Shown in pieces: positions 28,414 to 37,223 of a stretch of DNA of 64,000 nucleotides. Made by a program: the position numbers and the translations under genes. Source of the stretch: Paenibacillus silviterrae (GTDB taxonomy: Bacteria > Bacillota > Bacilli > Paenibacillales > NBRC-103111); assembly GCF_030167925.1 (NCBI RefSeq), contig NZ_JASKUT010000002.1:186001-250000 (forward strand), in the 5' to 3' direction. How positions within the stretch are numbered: position 1 is the first letter of the stretch; every line of letters begins with the position of its first letter. The notes beneath the pieces were generated by a model. The model was not told the DNA's origin, searched no databases, and saw only the letters and a program-made list of their open reading frames with translations.

Positions 28414-29748
28414 ATGAAAGTATGGAATAAGATGGCGGTTGGTGCCGCAGCACTTAGCATGGTTACAGTCATTACAGCTTGCTCTTCGGGTAGCGGCAGC
28501 GGAGCGGCTCAGGAAAACAAAAGCGACGAAAGCAAAAGTGCGAAACCGGTTGAAATTACCTTTGCCAATTGGATTTCCGTAGAGGACGGCACGAAGGAGG
28601 CTTACAACCAATTAATCGCTGACTTTGAGAAGAAGCATCCGAACATCAAGGTGAAATCGATCGGGATCCCTTTTGCTCAATTCAAGGATCAGGTGCTGGT
28701 AAGCTCGGCTGGCGGGAATCCGCCGGATGTCGCGATGTCGAACCAGAATTTCACGCCTGCTTTTGCCGGTGCGAAGCTGACCGCTTCACTGAAGGAATTG
28801 CTCGGAGCGGAGATTACGGACGATATTGTGGAAGGAAGCAAGACAGGGGTGACCTTCGACGGGAAGGTCATGGCGATGCCGTGGGCACCGCATCCAAGCG
28901 CTCTGTTCTGGAACAAGGCTCTGTTTAAGAAGGCGGGCTTGGATCCGGAGAAGCCGCCGCAAACCTGGGATGAGATGATTGTATACGCGAAGAAGATCGC
29001 CGCACTGGGCAAAGATGACAAGGGGAATCCGATCTACGGGATCGGCGAGAACGGGGCTTCCGACTCTTATACAGGCAACATGCTTCTCAGAATTGCTTAT
29101 TCGTACGGGGGCAAGTTCGTAGACGATCAAGGTAACCTAGTCTATGATCAAGGCACAGCGCTGAAGGATTCGCTGCAATATCTTAAAGAGATGATTAACG
29201 ATAAGGTTTCCCCGAAGGGAGCGGCGCAGAAGGATCTTCGTCCTATGTTTGCCAACGGAGCTCTCGGCATGCTGGTGGAAGGCGACTTCGGTCGTTCCAA
29301 TTTCAGAAGCATGAGCGGCAAGGGAGCGGACTACGACAAGGAGTGGGGCGTAACTACGATCCCCGTAGGGAAAACAGGTAAAAGCGAAACCTTCTTCACG
29401 GAGCACCAGCTGGTCGTCTCGAATGAGGGTAAGCATAAGGCGGAGGCGGCGGAATTCGTCAAATACCTTGTATCAAAGGATGCGATGGCCATCTACCACA
29501 AGCTCAACGGGGTTATGTCCTCTCGTAAGTCTATCGCGGCATTACCGGAGATGAACGAGGACGAATACGCAAAAGTGTTTAATAAGCAGATGCAAACGGC
29601 ATCCCCGGTTCCGGCAAGAAATCCGAAGTTCGATAATGCGATGCAAATATCGACGGATATGATCGTGCTGGTTACGGAAGGCGGTTTGAGCCCCGATCAG
29701 GCGATTACGACCGTCCTTCCCAAGATGAAGGAGCTATATAAGAAATAA
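28414..29748 (+). CDS. Extracellular solute-binding lipoprotein, MsmE/UgpB-like (CUT1)
   Basis: Binding lipoprotein of 444 residues. ATG 28414 follows GCGGGGGAA; the frame extends 14 codons upstream without a ribosome site. Lipobox ITAC with cysteine at residue 23. The mature part has SBP_bac_1 features (DFEKKHPNIKVK near the start, then NPPDVAMSN and PPQTWDEM). It is shorter than the Lpl-type SBPs in this window and belongs to the oligosaccharide group served by MsmF/MsmG-like permeases. It is the first gene of importer C, downstream of its putative two-component system. Confidence 0.93.
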   Translation: MKVWNKMAVGAAALSMVTVITACSSGSGSGAAQENKSDESKSAKPVEITFANWISVEDGTKEAYNQLIADFEKKHPNIKVKSIGIPFAQFKDQVLVSSAGGNPPDVAMSNQNFTPAFAGAKLTASLKELLGAEITDDIVEGSKTGVTFDGKVMAMPWAPHPSALFWNKALFKKAGLDPEKPPQTWDEMIVYAKKIAALGKDDKGNPIYGIGENGASDSYTGNMLLRIAYSYGGKFVDDQGNLVYDQGTALKDSLQYLKEMINDKVSPKGAAQKDLRPMFANGALGMLVEGDFGRSNFRSMSGKGADYDKEWGVTTIPVGKTGKSETFFTEHQLVVSNEGKHKAEAAEFVKYLVSKDAMAIYHKLNGVMSSRKSIAALPEMNEDEYAKVFNKQMQTASPVPARNPKFDNAMQISTDMIVLVTEGGLSPDQAITTVLPKMKELYKK

Positions 29749-29760
29749 TAAAGGGAATGC

Positions 29761-29786
29761 GCGGAGGAAGGATATCCGTTCTCCGC
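29761..29786 (+). promoter_or_regulatory. Intra-operon hairpin after binding-protein gene
   Basis: GCGGAGGA pairs with TTCTCCGC (one wobble), with GGATATCC in the loop region. It lies 13 bp after the binding-protein stop and before the first permease, without a U tract. Such elements often keep binding-protein mRNA more abundant than permease mRNA. Confidence 0.4.
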
Positions 29787-29826
29787 CGGCTCCTTTGTAT
29801 AACCATGCGGATGGGGTGAGAGGAAT

Positions 29827-30717
29827 TTGAATATCAGGCTGGCCCGACAACAAAGGAATTTCTTGTTTGCTGCCGTCTTGCTGCTGCCTTCGATTATATT
29901 ATTAGCCTTGACCATACTAAGTCCCTTGTTCAAATCAATCACGATGAGCTTCACGGATTACTCTTTGCTTAATCCGGATACAAGCTGGAATCATTTCGCC
30001 AACTACAGAAAGATCCTCAGCTCATCGGATTTCTACCATTCCTTGCGGGTAACGGTTTCCTATGTTACCGTTACGGTCATTCTGGATTTACTGATCGGTA
30101 TGTCCCTGGCCTTGCTGCTAAACCGGAATATCCGATTTCGCTCATTCTTTCGAAGTATAGTCATGATCCCATGGGCGATCCCGACAATTGTCACGGCTCT
30201 GATCTTTCTATGGATCTATCAGGCGGACTATGGAGTGCTGAATTACTTCCTTCTTCATACGGGTCTTATCGACAGTAATATCAATTGGCTGCAAAGCGTT
30301 GATTATGCGCTGCCCTCCATTATTGTAGTTGCGGTATTCCGGCAATGTCCGCTTGTGGCCGTAATGATCCTGGCAGGACTGCAGAACATCTCGGTCAGCC
30401 TTTATGAGGCGGCGCGGATCGATGGCGCGAGCGGATGGAGGTTGTTCACCCGGATCACACTTCCTTTAGTCAAGCCAGTGATCAGCAGCGTCACATTGAT
30501 AATGGTAGTGAACAATTTTCAAATGTTTACGTTATTTTTCACCTTAACCAACGGTGGACCTGCCGGAGCCTCAACCTCCCTGGCGATTCTCACCTATATC
30601 ACGGCATTTTCCAAATATGAGATGGGGAAAGCTTCAGCCATTGGCGTGATCTGGCTTGTGCTGCTGTTTGTCTTCTCCGTTGTATTCACACGCATCATGA
30701 ACAGAGAAGACAGGTAG
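29827..30717 (+). CDS. Carbohydrate ABC importer permease, MsmF/UgpA-like
   Basis: CUT1 membrane subunit of 296 residues, TTG start after GGGGTGAGAGG. Six membrane segments, the first near LFAAVLLLPSIILLALTIL. The EAA loop at about residue 195 reads EAARIDGASGWRLF, and a typical 'LTNGGPAGAST' segment follows. It works with the next permease and the lipoprotein at 28414. No ATPase is in this operon. Confidence 0.93.
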   Translation: MNIRLARQQRNFLFAAVLLLPSIILLALTILSPLFKSITMSFTDYSLLNPDTSWNHFANYRKILSSSDFYHSLRVTVSYVTVTVILDLLIGMSLALLLNRNIRFRSFFRSIVMIPWAIPTIVTALIFLWIYQADYGVLNYFLLHTGLIDSNINWLQSVDYALPSIIVVAVFRQCPLVAVMILAGLQNISVSLYEAARIDGASGWRLFTRITLPLVKPVISSVTLIMVVNNFQMFTLFFTLTNGGPAGASTSLAILTYITAFSKYEMGKASAIGVIWLVLLFVFSVVFTRIMNREDR

Positions 30718-30726
30718 GTGGGAACG

Positions 30727-31608
30727 ATGAATACGGCCAAAGCTGCTAATCTGAAGAAAACCGCGGTGCTTGCCAAAAAGCGCTCCAGGGCGGGGGAAGG
30801 TTGGACCTATGGATTGCTGGGGCTGATTCTGATCTTCTTAATGTTCCCGGTATACTGGATTATTGTAACCTCCTTGCACACCAACAGCGAGCTGCTTCAG
30901 CTTCCACCCAAGTGGATTCCGGTACAGATCAACCTCTCCAGCTATGTGGAAATTTTGCGTTCGCCGGTTTTCTTAACTTTTTATAAAAATACCGTGCTTG
31001 TTGCCATGGGGGCGACCGCATTATGTATCATTGTATCCATCTTTGCCGGTTATGCCCTCTCACGATTCCAATTCAGAGGCAGCAATCTATTAACCTTGTT
31101 GTTTCTTTCAGCTCAGATGTTCCCGACGGTAACGTTGGTTATCGGACTATATTCTCAATATCAGGCGCTTCATCTGTTGAATACGCTGTACGTGCTGATC
31201 CTGGCTACGACTTCGACATCTCTGCCCTTCAGTATCATGCTGATGCGGACTTTCTTTAATGGCATTTCCAAGGAGTTGGAGGAGGCGGCTGAAATTGACG
31301 GAGCCTCCCGGTTCAAGACCTTATTTACCATTATTGTCCCCTTGTCCAAGCCTGGAATTATGGCGATTGCCATCTATACATTCCTGATCGCTTGGGATGA
31401 CTTCTTGTTCGGCTTAACCCTGGTGAGCGACATTGGCAAAAGAACACTCAGCCCGGGCTTGTCGCTAACTTACCTCGGCGAGTATTCGGCGAACTGGTCC
31501 GGTGCGACGGCGGCCGCTGCAGTCGCCACGGTACCGCTGCTCATCGCGTTTATGTTCCTTCAGCGTTATATGGTAGAAGGCTTGACGGCCGGAGGCGTGA
31601 AGGAATAA
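30727..31608 (+). CDS. Carbohydrate ABC importer permease, MsmG/UgpE-like
   Basis: Second CUT1 membrane subunit, 293 residues from ATG 30727 (GTG 30718, right after the preceding stop, is the alternative); ribosome site AGGTGGG. First membrane segment near LLGLILIFLMFPVYWIIV, EAA loop at about residue 186 (EAAEIDGASRFKTL), C-terminus MVEGLTAGGVKE. Last gene of importer C, followed by a clear terminator. Confidence 0.93.
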   Translation: MNTAKAANLKKTAVLAKKRSRAGEGWTYGLLGLILIFLMFPVYWIIVTSLHTNSELLQLPPKWIPVQINLSSYVEILRSPVFLTFYKNTVLVAMGATALCIIVSIFAGYALSRFQFRGSNLLTLLFLSAQMFPTVTLVIGLYSQYQALHLLNTLYVLILATTSTSLPFSIMLMRTFFNGISKELEEAAEIDGASRFKTLFTIIVPLSKPGIMAIAIYTFLIAWDDFLFGLTLVSDIGKRTLSPGLSLTYLGEYSANWSGATAAAAVATVPLLIAFMFLQRYMVEGLTAGGVKE

Positions 31609-31672
31609 CCGTCGAAGCCTGCGTTTGGCGAAGCGCTGTATGGCAAAGAGAAGTAAAGCTATCAATAAAATG

Positions 31673-31713
31673 ACGGCCTGTTCCATAGATCCAGGGAACA
31701 GGCCGTTTGACTT
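31673..31713 (+). terminator. Rho-independent terminator of importer C operon
   Basis: Perfect 12-bp inverted repeat ACGGCCTGTTCC / GGAACAGGCCGT with a 10-nt loop, followed by TTGACTTT. It lies 64 bp after the second permease and before the ribose-type importer. Confidence 0.85.
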
Positions 31714-31885
31714 TGAATGCTAATAAGTAATCTCCGACCGCCGTATGCGGTCTATTTCTTGTTCCCAAGGCTTGAATCATACAAAAACAAACATTTTCTC
31801 ATAGATTCCTCAACTCCTTCCATTCGTCGCATCGAATACAATACAACTGTAAGCACAGACAAACGAAAAGAGTGGAGGGACAGGC

Positions 31886-33376
31886 ATGAGTGGGCCCTTG
31901 ATAGTGATGGAGGGAATAGAGAAGCAATTTCCCGGCGTGAAGGCGTTGAACCAGTGCCGGTTTGAGCTGCTGGCAGGCGAGGTACATGCCCTGGTCGGAG
32001 AGAACGGCGCCGGCAAATCAACGATGATGAAAATACTGACCGGTGTATATACCAAGGATGCCGGGAGGATCGTCTATAAGGGGCAGGAAGTTGATATTCA
32101 GAATACCAAAGCGGCGCAACAGCTGGGCATCAGTATCATTCATCAAGAGCTGAATATGATGCCGCATTTGACAGTTGCTCAGAATATCTTTATCGGGCGC
32201 GAGCCGCGCAAAGGGTGGTTCTTGGATGAGAAGCAGCTCAATGCCCAAACTCAGGCGCTGTTTGAGCTTATGAATCTGCCGTTGGACCCGAGAAGTATAA
32301 TGTCGGAGCTGACTGTCGCCAAGCAGCAAATGGTGGAGATTGCCAAAGCGCTCTCGTTCGAATCAGAGGTTCTCATTATGGATGAGCCGACAGCGGCGCT
32401 TACTCAATCGGAGATCGAAGAGCTGTTCCGGATGATAGAGCAGCTTCGGCAGCAGGGCGTAGGGATCGTTTATATATCTCATCGGATGGAGGAACTGAAG
32501 CGGATTACGGATCGAATTACGGTTATGCGCGACGGTTGTTATATAGATACGGTTCGAACGGCATCCATCACCATCGATCAGATCATTGCTATGATGGTTG
32601 GGAGGGAGATCCAGAATGTAACAAAACCGGCTGCTGCTCCGAATAAGAGTGCGAAAGCGCTGGAGGTACGGGGATTAAGCCGCGGTTCGGAGCTTCAAAA
32701 TGTCAGTTTCTATGTACGCAAGGGTGAAATTCTTGGCTTTGCCGGACTCATGGGAGCGGGGCGAACGGAAGTGGCCCGGGCTATCTTCGGTGCGGACCCG
32801 TTTGATAAGGGAGAAATTCTCATTCACGGGAATCCGGTCAGAATCAAGCAGCCACATGATGCCGTGGCCCATGGGCTAGGTTATCTGTCAGAGGATCGTA
32901 AGCGTTATGGATGTCTTGTAGAGATGGATGTAAAGATGAATATTGCAGCCGCCAGTTTCTCCCGCTTTACCCGCCTGGGCTGGGTAGATGACAAGAGTAT
33001 CGCGCGAGCGGCGGAGAAGTATGTGGAATCACTTAAGATCAGAACGCCGAGTGCAGACCAGCTTGTCAAGTTCTTGTCAGGAGGTAATCAGCAAAAGGTC
33101 GTTATCAGCAAATGGCTGGCGCGGGATTGTAATATTCTCATCTTCGATGAGCCGACCCGCGGGATCGACGTTGGGGCGAAATCGGAGATTTACAAGCTGC
33201 TGGAGCAGCTGGCGAGCGAAGGGAAAGCGATCATTATGATCTCTTCGGAGCTGCCTGAAGTACTGCGTTTAAGTCACAGAATCATGGTGATGTGCGAAGG
33301 CAGGATCACAGGAGAGCTAAGCAGCGAAGAAGCAACGCAAGAGAAAATAATGAAATACGCAACGATGCAATCGTAG
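31886..33376 (+). CDS. Sugar ABC importer ATPase, RbsA-like (two ATP-binding domains, CUT2)
   Basis: Cytoplasmic duplicated ATPase of 496 residues. First domain: Walker [10 protein letters not shown] (38-46), Walker [11 protein letters not shown], signature replaced by 'ELTVAKQQM' as usual in RbsA. Second domain: degenerate Walker [10 protein letters not shown], canonical signature LSGGNQQKV and Walker [12 protein letters not shown]. The ATG follows GTGGAGGGAC. It powers the permease at 33390 and is the only transporter ATPase in the window. The imported monosaccharide is not predictable from this subunit. A TACAAT at 31837-31842 and a weak cre-like TGTAAGCACAGACA at 31848-31861 lie upstream. 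Confidence 0.95.
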   Translation: MSGPLIVMEGIEKQFPGVKALNQCRFELLAGEVHALVGENGAGKSTMMKILTGVYTKDAGRIVYKGQEVDIQNTKAAQQLGISIIHQELNMMPHLTVAQNIFIGREPRKGWFLDEKQLNAQTQALFELMNLPLDPRSIMSELTVAKQQMVEIAKALSFESEVLIMDEPTAALTQSEIEELFRMIEQLRQQGVGIVYISHRMEELKRITDRITVMRDGCYIDTVRTASITIDQIIAMMVGREIQNVTKPAAAPNKSAKALEVRGLSRGSELQNVSFYVRKGEILGFAGLMGAGRTEVARAIFGADPFDKGEILIHGNPVRIKQPHDAVAHGLGYLSEDRKRYGCLVEMDVKMNIAAASFSRFTRLGWVDDKSIARAAEKYVESLKIRTPSADQLVKFLSGGNQQKVVISKWLARDCNILIFDEPTRGIDVGAKSEIYKLLEQLASEGKAIIMISSELPEVLRLSHRIMVMCEGRITGELSSEEATQEKIMKYATMQS

Positions 33377-33389
33377 GGGGCTGTCAACC

Positions 33390-34379
33390 ATGAAAGTAAC
33401 CTTATCCGACCGGCAGACATCGCTGAAAGGCTTGGCGATGCAGAAGGTTTTGGCTTTTGCCAGCTTGATTCTGTTAATTATTGTCTTCACGCTTTCATCA
33501 AGCAATTTCTTTCGGTTCGATAATTTGGTGGCGATTATCCTGTCAACGGCAGTTATTGGGGTTCTGGCACTTGGCTCCACCTTTGTCATCATTACCTCCG
33601 GAATTGATCTGGCCGTCGGAACGGTAATGACATTTGCTTCCGTGATGACGGGAGTCATCATAACAACCTGGCAGCTCCCTATGCCGCTGGGTATCGCAGG
33701 GGGGATTGCAACGGGGGCGCTATGCGGCCTGATCAGCGGCCTGGCCGTAGCCAAAATGAAAATTCCTCCGTTCATTGCAACGCTTGCCATGATGATGATT
33801 ACGAAAGGCTTGTCACTTGTCATTTCCGGGGCTAAGCCCATCTATTTCAACGATACGCCTCAATTTATGGATATTTCGATGGGGTCGATTATCGGCTCCA
33901 TCGTTCCAGGCTGGGATATCCCTAATGCCGTACTGATTTTCTTCGGATTAGCCATCATTGCAAGCATGATTCTCTCCAAGACGATTATCGGACGGTTCAA
34001 CTTTGCTATCGGCAGCAATGAGGAGGCAACCCGATTATCCGGCGTGAACGTCGACAGATGGAAAATGGTTATCTATACCATTACCGGTGTTTTCAGCGGG
34101 ATTGCGGGAATCTTGATGGCATCGCGTTTGAATTCGGCACAGCCTGCACTAGGTGTCGGTTATGAGCTCGAAGCGATTGCAGCGGTTGTGATTGGCGGAA
34201 CTTCGCTGAGCGGGGGCAAAGGCTCCATTCTCGGCACGGTGATCGGCGCCTTAATCATGAGTGTCTTAACGAATGGGCTTCGGATTTTATCCGTTCCTCA
34301 GGAGTGGCAGACCGTCATCGTGGGCTTGGTGGTCATACTGGCTGTGTACGCGGATATTCTTCGTCGCAAGAAAAAATAA
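33390..34379 (+). CDS. Sugar ABC importer permease, RbsC-like (CUT2)
   Basis: Integral membrane protein of 329 residues starting 13 bp after the ATPase gene. It has 8-10 hydrophobic segments, the family motif 'LALGSTFVIITSGIDLAVGT' and the conserved loop NEEATRLSGVNVDRWK. It forms the pore of the ribose-type importer with the RbsA-like ATPase and the lipoprotein at 34447. Confidence 0.95.
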   Translation: MKVTLSDRQTSLKGLAMQKVLAFASLILLIIVFTLSSSNFFRFDNLVAIILSTAVIGVLALGSTFVIITSGIDLAVGTVMTFASVMTGVIITTWQLPMPLGIAGGIATGALCGLISGLAVAKMKIPPFIATLAMMMITKGLSLVISGAKPIYFNDTPQFMDISMGSIIGSIVPGWDIPNAVLIFFGLAIIASMILSKTIIGRFNFAIGSNEEATRLSGVNVDRWKMVIYTITGVFSGIAGILMASRLNSAQPALGVGYELEAIAAVVIGGTSLSGGKGSILGTVIGALIMSVLTNGLRILSVPQEWQTVIVGLVVILAVYADILRRKKK

Positions 34380-34446
34380 GTAACGGTATAACCTCCGCTT
34401 ACGGAGATTCATACAACCAAACTATATGGTAGGGGAGACTATAACG

Positions 34447-35457
34447 ATGGCAAAGAAAAAATCGTTAGCAGCAATTACCGGTACGGTCCTTTTGGTCGCA
34501 ACCATTCTAAGCGCTTGCGCCGGCGGGGCACAGCAGAGCAGCGCGCCTGCACCGAACGATTCGAAGCCTGCAGGCAACCAATCGGCAGAGAAGATGTATA
34601 TTCCCGTCATTTCCAAGGGATTCCAGCATCAATTCTGGCAGGCCGTTAAGCAAGGAGCCGAGAAAGCGGCGAAGGAATTCAACGTTGAAATCACCTTTGA
34701 AGGCCCAGAGACCGAGTCCCAGGTAGATAAGCAGATTGAAATGCTGCAGGCTGCGCTGGGCAAGAAGCCGAAGGCAATCGCTCTGGCAGCGCTGGACAGC
34801 AAGGCGGCGGGTCCTATGCTGCAAAAGGCTAAGTCCTCCAACATACCCGTTATCGGCTTTGACTCCGGTGTAGACAGCGACATTCCGGTTACTACTGCAG
34901 CTACAGATAACAAAGCGGCAGCGGCGCTTGCGGCTGACAAGATGGCGGAGCTTATCGGCAAGGAAGGCGAGATTGCTTTGATCGTCCATGACCAAACAAG
35001 CCGTACAGGCGTTGACCGCCGTGACGGCTTCGCGAATCAAATCAAATCCAAGTATCCGAATATCAAAATTGTTGATATTCAGTACGGTGGCGGCGATCAC
35101 CTGAAATCAACGGATCTGGCCAAGGCCATGATCCAGGCGCATCCGAACTTGAAAGGCGTATTCGGCTCGAACGAAGGCTCCGCCATTGGCGTCGTAAACG
35201 CGGTGACCGAGCTGAAGAAGGATAAACTTGTGATCATCGGCTTTGATTCCGGTAAACCTCAGTTGGATGCTATCAAAAACGGTAAGATGGCCGGGGCGAT
35301 CACGCAGGATCCGATCGGAATCGGATATTGGGCTGTGAAGGCTGCGGTGCAAGCAGTGAAGGGAGAGAGCGTGGCGAAAACGATCGATACCGGCTTCCAT
35401 TGGTATGATAAAACGAACATGGATTCCGACAAAATCAAACCGTTACTTTACAACTAG
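34447..35457 (+). CDS. Sugar-binding lipoprotein, RbsB-like (CUT2)
   Basis: Substrate-binding lipoprotein of 336 residues. ATG 34447 follows TAGGGGAG; the frame is open seven codons upstream. Lipobox LSAC, cysteine at residue 24. The mature part is a type-I periplasmic-binding-protein fold (VISKGFQHQFWQAVKQGAEKAA at its start, later IALAALDSKA, VIGFDSGVDS and a final GFDSGKPQ strand). It captures the sugar for RbsA/RbsC-like proteins encoded just upstream. It resembles the membrane-anchored protein at 39009, which may sense the same ligand. Confidence 0.94.
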   Translation: MAKKKSLAAITGTVLLVATILSACAGGAQQSSAPAPNDSKPAGNQSAEKMYIPVISKGFQHQFWQAVKQGAEKAAKEFNVEITFEGPETESQVDKQIEMLQAALGKKPKAIALAALDSKAAGPMLQKAKSSNIPVIGFDSGVDSDIPVTTAATDNKAAAALAADKMAELIGKEGEIALIVHDQTSRTGVDRRDGFANQIKSKYPNIKIVDIQYGGGDHLKSTDLAKAMIQAHPNLKGVFGSNEGSAIGVVNAVTELKKDKLVIIGFDSGKPQLDAIKNGKMAGAITQDPIGIGYWAVKAAVQAVKGESVAKTIDTGFHWYDKTNMDSDKIKPLLYN

Positions 35458-35488
35458 CAGGTTAGGGAAAATTACATTGAAAAAAGCC

Positions 35489-35528
35489 GGAGGCAGTCCC
35501 GCAGGGGGGTTGTCTCCTTGAGCTTTCT
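35489..35528 (+). terminator. Probable terminator after the ribose-type importer
   Basis: GGAGGCAGTCCC pairs with GGGGTTGTCTCC (several G-U pairs) around a 5-nt loop, preceded by an A run and followed by TTGAGCTTTCT. Partial termination here would separate importer expression from the sensor genes downstream. Confidence 0.55.
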
Positions 35529-35597
35529 ATGTGAAAATAATGAAGCAAACCCAAAGGGAATCTTTACCAATCCTGTACTGTTGGCGAGGTAATGCTC

Positions 35598-37223
35598 ATG
35601 TATACATTGATCTTAGTAGATGATGAAGATGAAGTAAGAGAAGGCATCATCAGGAAAACGGATTGGGCTGCTTGCGGCTATCAACTGCTGGGAGCGTTCG
35701 ATAACGGCAGAGATGCGGCCGACGCGTTAGAGTCACTGCGTCCCGATGTCCTTATTACCGATATATGCATGCCATTTATGGACGGACTTGAGCTGACGCG
35801 ATATGCCATGGAGCAATGCCGGGATATGAAGATTGTGATCATTACCGGGTATGAGGATTTCGAATATGCCAAGAGGGCCATTCAACTGAAGGTCAATGAA
35901 TATCTGCTGAAGCCGATTAACTCTCATGAATTTACGGCCTTCCTTGGGAAGCTGAAGGGCGAGCTGGATGAAGAACGTGCGGCTAAGGAGAATGTAAGCA
36001 CCATTCGGCAGCAGTTGAACCAGAGCCTTCCTCTGCTGAAGGAGCGCTTCTTGGAACGCATGATGACTTCAGTGCTGAAGAAGGAGGAAATCGAACGTAA
36101 GCTTCAGTATTTCGGGTTGTCTATACCCGGGCCGTCCTATGTAGTCCTTGTGGCGGATATTGATGATATGCGCATGTCCGAATCGACGGGAGTGGCGATT
36201 GATAAGGACACGGATATCGAGCTGCTCCGCTTTGCCGTTTTTAATATAGTTCAGGAGATTGTTGAGGAGGATGCCTCCGGAATTGTTTTTCGGACTCGGG
36301 ACGATAAGATCGGCGCGCTGCTTTCAGGGAAACCGGAAGATGTGGGCCAGCGCGCTCAGATTCTCGCATCGCATGCGGCTCACAGTGTCGAGAGATTCCT
36401 TAAGCTTACTCTCACCATAGGGATCGGTAGAACCTGTACACTGCTTCCTCATATCTCCAAGTCATATCAGGAGGCTTGCTCTTCCCTTGATTATCGCCTG
36501 CTTCTTGGCAGCAACCGTATTATATGTATCGCTGACCTTGAGAGGGGGGCGAGTGGAGATACTATTGGGTACCTGGAATGGGAGAAAAGGATTCTTTCAG
36601 CGCTCAAGATGGGGAAGGGAAGCCAAGTAAGCAGTGTTCTGACCGCTTGGCTGGAGGAATGGAAGGCCATCGGTTTACCTGTGGAGAGGTGTTACGGGAT
36701 GCTGAATAAGCTGCTGGCTGCACTTATGAACTGGGTCGCTGAAACAGGATGCGATGAATCCGAGGTATTTGGCAAGGACCCGTTTAAGGAAATGAAGGCG
36801 ATCCGCACACTCGATTTAATCAAGCAGTGGCTGGAGGTGTTATGCCATCGGATTGTTTGTCACTTGGGAGAGAAGCGTAGCGCGGAGACACAAACTCAAA
36901 TGCAGCAGGCTGAAGCGTACATTCAGGAGCATTACGTCAACGAGGATTTGTCGCTGCAGCAAGTATGTACACACATTTACATGAGCGCCAGTTACTTCAG
37001 CTCTTTATTCAAACAGCATACGGGCTTGACCTTCGTGGAATATCTCACGCGTCATAGGGTGGAGAAAGCGAAGGAGCTTCTGGCAGCAACCGGATTGAAG
37101 GCATACGATATTGCTGCTCGTGTAGGATACGGCGATCCGCAGTATTTTAGCGTTATCTTCAAAAGACAGACGGGACTGACCCCCAAGGAGTTCCGCAGCC
37201 GCGCTCAAGCGGGAGAGGCGTAA
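35598..37223 (+). CDS. Response regulator with AraC output domain, YesN type
   Basis: Regulator of 541 residues; ATG 35598 gives better spacing from GGCGAGG than ATG 35592. Receiver domain with ILVDDEDEV, phospho-accepting D55 in LITDICMP and lysine in YLLKPI. A YesN-type middle region follows, then an AraC double helix-turn-helix at the end (LSLQQVCTHIYMSASYFSSLFK, ending LTPKEFRSR). The stop overlaps the start of the kinase gene (TAATG). It presumably activates the ribose-type importer upstream in response to that kinase. Confidence 0.93.
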   Translation: MYTLILVDDEDEVREGIIRKTDWAACGYQLLGAFDNGRDAADALESLRPDVLITDICMPFMDGLELTRYAMEQCRDMKIVIITGYEDFEYAKRAIQLKVNEYLLKPINSHEFTAFLGKLKGELDEERAAKENVSTIRQQLNQSLPLLKERFLERMMTSVLKKEEIERKLQYFGLSIPGPSYVVLVADIDDMRMSESTGVAIDKDTDIELLRFAVFNIVQEIVEEDASGIVFRTRDDKIGALLSGKPEDVGQRAQILASHAAHSVERFLKLTLTIGIGRTCTLLPHISKSYQEACSSLDYRLLLGSNRIICIADLERGASGDTIGYLEWEKRILSALKMGKGSQVSSVLTAWLEEWKAIGLPVERCYGMLNKLLAALMNWVAETGCDESEVFGKDPFKEMKAIRTLDLIKQWLEVLCHRIVCHLGEKRSAETQTQMQQAEAYIQEHYVNEDLSLQQVCTHIYMSASYFSSLFKQHTGLTFVEYLTRHRVEKAKELLAATGLKAYDIAARVGYGDPQYFSVIFKRQTGLTPKEFRSRAQAGEA